Assembly: GCF_008386585.1 (NCBI RefSeq)
Contig: NZ_VUOB01000022.1
Span: 302,821-366,820 of the forward strand
Direction: 5' to 3'
Source: Solihabitans fulvus
GTDB taxonomy: Bacteria > Actinomycetota > Actinomycetes > Mycobacteriales > Pseudonocardiaceae
DNA: 64,000 bases
Under the pieces are notes generated by a model that saw only the letters and a program-made list of their open reading frames with translations, had not been told where the DNA came from and made no database searches. A program made the translations under genes and the position numbers. Of the stretch, positions 59,967 to 64,000 are shown piece after piece (within the stretch, counting starts at the first letter, position 1; the number at the start of each line of letters is the position of its first letter).

Positions 59967-60911
59967 ATGAGCCAACAGACTCTCCCAGCTCCCTCGGCCG
60001 CGCGGGCGCGGCGCAGGACCGGCGAGGGGCGCATGGCCTTCGCCTACCTCGCCCCGACGCTGCTGGTGCTCGCCGGCCTGCTCGGCTACCCGATCTACCA
60101 GCTCGTGCTCATCTCGCTCTACGACTACAACCAGGAACAGGTCAGCGGCAACGCGCCGCTGAACTTCCTCGGCCTCGGCAACTACCAGAAGCTGTTGTCG
60201 GACAAGCAGTTCTGGACCGTGCTGGCGCAGACGGTCGGGTTCGCCGCCGTCTGCGTCGCCGGCACCCTGCTGGTCGGCACCGCCCTCGCGGTGCTGGCCA
60301 CCAGGGTGCGGGCGGTGCCGAGGACGCTGCTGTTCCTCGCCGCGCTCGGCGCGTGGGCCACGCCGGCCGTGGCGGGCTCGACGATCTGGCTGTTCCTGTT
60401 CGACGCGAACTTCGGGCTGGTCAACGAGGTCCTGTCCGGGATCGGCCTGCACGGCATGGCGGGCTTCTCCTGGACCTACGGCCAGTGGACGGCCTTCGGC
60501 CTCGTCGCCGCGCAGGTGATCTGGTGCTCGTTCCCGTTCGTCATGGTGACGCTCTACGCGGGCATCAGGGCCATCCCCGGCGAGGTCGTTGAGGCCGCCG
60601 CGCTGGACGGCGCCTCCACGACGCGCATCGCGCGCAGCGTCATCCTCCCGCTGCTGCGCCCGCTGCTGCTCGTGGTCACCATCCAGTCGATCATCTGGGA
60701 CTTCAAGATCTTCACCCAGATCTACGTGATGACCAACGGTGGCGGCATCGCCGGCCGCAACCTGGTGCTCAACGTCTACGCCTACCAACAGGCGTTCGCC
60801 GCGTCGGAGTACGGGCTCGGCGCGAGCATCGGCGTGGTGACCACCGTGCTGCTGCTCGCGATCACCGTGGTCTACCTGCGGGTGCTCAAGCGATCGGGAG
60901 AAGTTCTGTGA
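59967..60911 (+). CDS. ABC sugar transporter permease, second DasB-like
   Basis: The 314-residue permease (MalF-type) has six helices after a short basic N-terminus (RARRRTGEGRMAFAYLAPTL) and an EAA loop EAAALDGASTTRIARSVILPLLRP. It starts at ATG 59967, 7 bases after the receptor gene stop, and its TGA overlaps the next start (GTGA). No ATPase gene is in the operon; the shared MsiK-type ATPase is expected elsewhere. Confidence 0.92.
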   Translation: MSQQTLPAPSAARARRRTGEGRMAFAYLAPTLLVLAGLLGYPIYQLVLISLYDYNQEQVSGNAPLNFLGLGNYQKLLSDKQFWTVLAQTVGFAAVCVAGTLLVGTALAVLATRVRAVPRTLLFLAALGAWATPAVAGSTIWLFLFDANFGLVNEVLSGIGLHGMAGFSWTYGQWTAFGLVAAQVIWCSFPFVMVTLYAGIRAIPGEVVEAAALDGASTTRIARSVILPLLRPLLLVVTIQSIIWDFKIFTQIYVMTNGGGIAGRNLVLNVYAYQQAFAASEYGLGASIGVVTTVLLLAITVVYLRVLKRSGEVL

Positions 60912-61750
60912 AGCGGCCGGGGCGGACCATCGCCGAGATCGTCACCGTGCTCGTCGCCGCCGTCGTGGCGTTTCCGCTGTACTGGATGGTGCTCGCGGCG
61001 GTCAAGCCGGCCGACGAGATCGTGTCGACCAACCCGAGGCCGTGGACGCTGCGTCCGACGGCGGACAACTTCGTCCACGCGCTCACCGTGCAGAACTTCG
61101 GGCGCTACCTGCTCAACAGCGTGCTCGTGGCGGTGCTGGTGGTCGTCGCCGGGCTGCTGCTGGCGTTCCTCGCGGCCACCGCGCTGACCAGGTTCCGGTT
61201 CCGCAGCCGCACCACGCTGCTGGTGATGCTGCTCGTCGTGCAGATGGTGCCGGTCGAGGCGCTGACCGTGCCGCTGTTCTTCCTGATGAAGTCGGTCGGC
61301 GACGTCGCACCCGCGTTCGGGCTCAACCACCTCGGCTCGCTGGTGTTGGTGCACCTCGCGTTCAGCCTGCCGTTCGCCATCTGGATGCTGCGCGGCTTCG
61401 TCGCCGCCGTGCCGGTTGAGCTGGAGGAGGCCGCCACCCTGGACGGCGCCAGCCGCTTCCGATTCCTCTGGCAGGTGCTGTTCCCGCTGGTCGCCCCCGG
61501 CCTGGTGGCCACCAGCGTGCTCTCGTTCATCCACGCCTGGAACGACTTCCTGTTCGCCAAGACCTTCCTCATCTCGGGGTCGGACATCCAGACGCTGCCC
61601 CTCGCGCTCCAGGCGTTCGTCAAGCCGGACCAGAACGACTGGGGTGCGATCATGGCCGGGTCGACCCTCATGACGATTCCGGTTCTGGTGTTCTTCGTGC
61701 TCGTCCAACGCAGGCTGGTCTCCGGGCTGGCCGGCGCAGTGAAGGGATGA
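60908..61750 (+). CDS. ABC sugar transporter permease, second DasC-like
   Basis: This 280-residue MalG-type permease has six helices starting IAEIVTVLVAAVVAFPLYWM, an EAA loop EEAATLDGASRFRFLWQVLFPLVAP and the typical C-terminus LVSGLAGAVKG. The GTG overlaps the previous stop, and its TGA overlaps the GH20 start, so the whole unit is translationally coupled. Confidence 0.92.
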   Translation: MKRPGRTIAEIVTVLVAAVVAFPLYWMVLAAVKPADEIVSTNPRPWTLRPTADNFVHALTVQNFGRYLLNSVLVAVLVVVAGLLLAFLAATALTRFRFRSRTTLLVMLLVVQMVPVEALTVPLFFLMKSVGDVAPAFGLNHLGSLVLVHLAFSLPFAIWMLRGFVAAVPVELEEAATLDGASRFRFLWQVLFPLVAPGLVATSVLSFIHAWNDFLFAKTFLISGSDIQTLPLALQAFVKPDQNDWGAIMAGSTLMTIPVLVFFVLVQRRLVSGLAGAVKG

Positions 61751-63348
61751 TGATGACCAGCTTTGACGCCCTGCTGCCAAGGCCGGTCGAGCTCCGGCCC
61801 GCGGACGGCCTGCTGTCGCTCGACGCCGGGACGACCCTGGACGCCGACGACGCCGACGACGCCGCCGAACCGGCCGCCGCCTGGCTGCGCGGCGCCCTGC
61901 GCGCCGCGACCGGGCTGCCGCTGCGGCCGGCCGGCGCCGAGTCCACCATCAGGTTCGCGACCGTCGCGACGGTGACCGAGCCCGAGGGCTACCGGCTGCG
62001 CGTCGACGCGGACGGCGTGCTGGTCGAGGCGGCCGACCCGGCCGGGGCGTTCTACGCGGCGCAGACCATCCGCCAACTGCTCGGCGCGCCGGCGTTTCGT
62101 ACAGGCGCAGTCCACAGTGGACCGTGGCGGCTGCCGTTCGGCGAGATCGTCGACCACCCGCGCTTCGGCTGGCGCGGCGGCCTGCTGGACGTGGCGCGGC
62201 ACTTCATGCCGAAGGCGGACGTGCTGCGGTTCGTCGACCTGCTGGCCGCGCACAAGCTCAACGTGCTGCACCTGCACCTCACCGACGACCAGGGCTGGCG
62301 GTTCGAGGTCCGCCGCTACCCGAAGCTGACCGAGGTCGGCGCGTGGCGCACGGAGTCGAGGGCGGGACACCGCACCGAGGGCGTGTTCGACGGCCGCCCG
62401 CACGGCGGCTACTACACCCAGGACGACCTGCGCGAGATCGTCGCCTACGCGGCGGAGCGGCACGTCACCGTGGTGCCCGAGATCGACCTGCCCGGCCACA
62501 TGCAGGCCGCCATCGCCGCGTATCCGGCGCTGGGCAACACCTCGGCGCAGCTGCCGGTCTGGACCGACTGGGGCATCAACGAGAACGTCCTCAACGTCGC
62601 CGACGGCACCCTGGAGTTCCTGCGGCACGTCTTCGACGAGCTGCTGGAGGTCTTCCCCGGCACGGTGATCGGCCTCGGCGGCGACGAGGTGCCGACCACG
62701 CAGTGGCGGGACAACGCGGTGGCGGCGCGGCGGATGGCCGAACTCGGCGCGACCGACCCGGCCGAGCTGCACGGCTGGATCATCCGGCAGATCGCCGAAC
62801 ACCTTGCCGCGCAGGGCAGAACGGCCTACGGCTGGGACGAGATCCTCGACGTCGGCCCGTTGCCGGCCGGCGCCGTCGTGGCGTCCTGGCGCGGCGAGGA
62901 GGCCGGCGTCGCCGCGGTCCGCGCCGGGCACGACGTGGTGATGTGCCCCGAGAAGCACGTGTATCTGGATTACCGGCAGTCGGAGCTCGCCGACGAGCCG
63001 ATTCCGGTCGGGCGGCTGCTGACCGTCGAGGACGTGTACCGCTACGAGCCGATCCCGGACGGTGTCACTGGCGCGGAGCCGGGCCGGGTGCTCGGCGCGC
63101 AGGCCAACGTGTGGACGGAGTTCCTCGACTCGCCGAGGCGGGTCGACTACGCGGCGTTCCCGCGCCTGTCGGCGTTCGCCGAGGTGGTGTGGAGCAGGCC
63201 GGAGGACCGCAAGCCCGAGGAGTTCCTGCGCAGGCTGGCCGCCGACCACCTGCCCCGGCTCGACGCGCTCGGCGTCGAGTACCGGCCCCTCGCCGGTCCG
63301 CGTCCCTGGCAGACCCGTCCGGGGGTGCCAGGGTTTCCTCGGGACTGA
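61747..63348 (+). CDS. GH20 beta-N-acetylhexosaminidase (cytoplasmic)
   Basis: The 533-residue enzyme has an N-terminal GH20b domain (residues ~10-125) and the GH20 barrel with the catalytic pair Asp313-Glu314 in GLGGDEVPTT. HLHLTDDQGWRFEV, VPEIDLPGHMQAA and ASWRGEEAGVAA are also family signatures. There is no signal peptide, so it acts on imported oligosaccharides, as DasD-type enzymes may. Three ATG codons lie in series (61747, 61750, 61753); the first overlaps the permease stop. TCCACAGTGGA is at 62111. Confidence 0.93.
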   Translation: MMMTSFDALLPRPVELRPADGLLSLDAGTTLDADDADDAAEPAAAWLRGALRAATGLPLRPAGAESTIRFATVATVTEPEGYRLRVDADGVLVEAADPAGAFYAAQTIRQLLGAPAFRTGAVHSGPWRLPFGEIVDHPRFGWRGGLLDVARHFMPKADVLRFVDLLAAHKLNVLHLHLTDDQGWRFEVRRYPKLTEVGAWRTESRAGHRTEGVFDGRPHGGYYTQDDLREIVAYAAERHVTVVPEIDLPGHMQAAIAAYPALGNTSAQLPVWTDWGINENVLNVADGTLEFLRHVFDELLEVFPGTVIGLGGDEVPTTQWRDNAVAARRMAELGATDPAELHGWIIRQIAEHLAAQGRTAYGWDEILDVGPLPAGAVVASWRGEEAGVAAVRAGHDVVMCPEKHVYLDYRQSELADEPIPVGRLLTVEDVYRYEPIPDGVTGAEPGRVLGAQANVWTEFLDSPRRVDYAAFPRLSAFAEVVWSRPEDRKPEEFLRRLAADHLPRLDALGVEYRPLAGPRPWQTRPGVPGFPRD

Positions 63349-63405
63349 GGGCCGTCACTGAGAGCGGTCACTGGGGAGTCGGTGAATGGGCACTGAGCAA
63401 AGGTC

Positions 63406-63627
63406 TCAGTCCTCCTCGGGGACGATCAGCCAGGCGGCGAAGTAGAGCACCGCGCCGATGCCGAACCCGAACAGGGTCGCGGCCACGAGCAGGATGCGCA
63501 GCAGGGCCGCGTCCATGCCGAGCATCTTCGCGGCACCGCCGCACACGCCGGCCAGCATCCGGTCCTCCCGGCTGCGGCGGAACTTCTTGATCTTGTCGTT
63601 GGCCTCGTTGAGCACGCTGTTTGTCAT
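63406..63627 (-). CDS. PspC domain membrane protein
   Basis: This 73-residue protein has the PspC core (SREDRMLAGVCGGAAKMLGMDAALLRILLV, then FGFGIGAVLYFAAWLIVPEED), with one or two transmembrane helices. Such proteins respond to envelope stress. The ATG at 63627 begins just before a basic helix; in-frame starts up to 63747 add unrelated residues. No clear ribosome site precedes it. Confidence 0.83.
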   Translation of the reverse strand: MTNSVLNEANDKIKKFRRSREDRMLAGVCGGAAKMLGMDAALLRILLVAATLFGFGIGAVLYFAAWLIVPEED

Positions 63628-63722
63628 GACATGAATACTGGCCGGTCGGGCCGTCCGGGACATCGGGGATCGTCCCTGACCGGACCCTGATTCCCGGTCC
63701 AAGGGGCGTGTGGCCCGGCGCA

Positions 63723-64000
63723 CTAGCGGCGGCGCCGGGAGGTCCACCGGCGCATGGCGTGCTCGACGAGGTCGATCAGGGACACCTTGGTGGACTGGCG
63801 GTTGCGGGCGTCCACGGTGATGATCGGCACCGACTGATCGATCGTCAACGCATCCCGAATGTCCTCGATCCGATGATGCAACAACCCATCGAAACAGTTC
63901 ACCGCCACCACATAGGGCAACTGCCGGTCGTCGAAGAAGTCGATCGACGCGAACGCGTCGGCAAGGCGACGGGTGTCGACCAGCACGACCGCGCCGATCG
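63723..64000 (-). CDS. CvnD-like GTP/ATP-binding protein, truncated at the window edge
   Basis: Only the last ~92 residues are in the window; the gene continues to the right. Visible are IGAVVLVDTRRLADAFASIDFFDD, VAVNCFDG (the NKxD-like guanine-specificity region in altered form) and the helical end SLIDLVEHAMRRW. This matches the small Ras-like proteins (CvnD/DUF742-associated) of actinobacterial conservons, which work with a histidine-kinase-like CvnA, CvnB and CvnC; those genes would be expected upstream of it, outside the window. Confidence 0.85.
   Translation of the reverse strand, partial: IGAVVLVDTRRLADAFASIDFFDDRQLPYVVAVNCFDGLLHHRIEDIRDALTIDQSVPIITVDARNRQSTKVSLIDLVEHAMRRWTSRRRR

Overview
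The window is chromosomal DNA of a high-GC actinobacterium, most likely a Pseudonocardiales member (Saccharothrix/Lentzea/Actinokineospora-like). The signs are strong GC bias, frequent GTG/TTG starts with GTGA/ATGA overlaps, DUF1707, DUF3263, LytR_C and PspC small proteins, a DasR-type GlcNAc regulon, and a gene block matching the def - DUF3263 - LytR_C - ATPase - pssA - psd - moeA - groEL2 order known from Mycobacterium tuberculosis Rv0429c-Rv0440. Genus is inference. No rRNA, tRNA, insertion sequence, prophage or CRISPR array was seen.

Layout. 1-3.4 kb: an oxidative L-fucose/L-rhamnose-type sugar operon (mutarotase, aldose dehydrogenase, lactonase) with a GntR/FadR regulator. 3.5-8.4 kb: CDF metal exporter, nagA, an enoyl-CoA hydratase-like protein and a class-C-type serine hydrolase. 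8.4-15 kb: first DasR-linked unit, dasA-dasB-dasC-like ABC transporter, nagZ and a two-SIS isomerase/deaminase, divergent from dasR. 15-21 kb: MFS exporter, a Pro/Thr-rich membrane protein, a secreted streptogrisin-type protease with a structured leader, a LigB-type dioxygenase and a flavin-binding protein. 21-28.7 kb: thiamine genes thiE, thiO-thiS-thiG and thiC-thiD with two TPP riboswitches, plus MarR, DUF1707 and TetR genes. 28.7-31 kb: zinc-ribbon protein and an S41-like protein carrying a 12-unit pentapeptide repeat. 31-48.4 kb: the conserved core block (def, DUF3263, LytR_C, CDC48-like ATPase, pssA, psd, GGDEF cyclase, MFS, GlsB, M48 protease, moeA, AIM24, csp, Ser/Thr kinase, groEL2). 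48.4-54.2 kb: an accessory cluster of a sigma factor, a small partner protein, a 1019-residue TPR-CHAT protease-like protein and two small proteins. 54.3-63.3 kb: ltrA and a second DasR-linked region (cutC, secreted GH84, second dasABC, GH20). The right edge holds a PspC protein and a truncated CvnD-like GTPase.

How it fits together. Five DasR-type operators (dre) tie nagA, both transporters, cutC/GH84 and an internal site in nagZ to the dasR gene. This describes extracellular cleavage of GlcNAc polymers, import of GlcNAc or chito-oligosaccharides, intracellular trimming by GH3 and GH20 enzymes, deacetylation by NagA and probably deamination by the SIS protein.

Most interesting items: (1) the sigma / small partner / TPR-CHAT / small-protein cluster, whose two upstream promoter regions share a motif and whose gene content recalls the protease-controlled sigma factor of type III-E CRISPR systems without any CRISPR part; (2) a recurrent 11-bp near-palindrome TCCAYWGTGGA, found eight times in 64 kb and mostly inside genes where it imposes rare codons; (3) a stacked repeat operator before the serine hydrolase; (4) the pentapeptide-repeat insertion in the S41-like protein; (5) CutC placed in the GlcNAc regulon.
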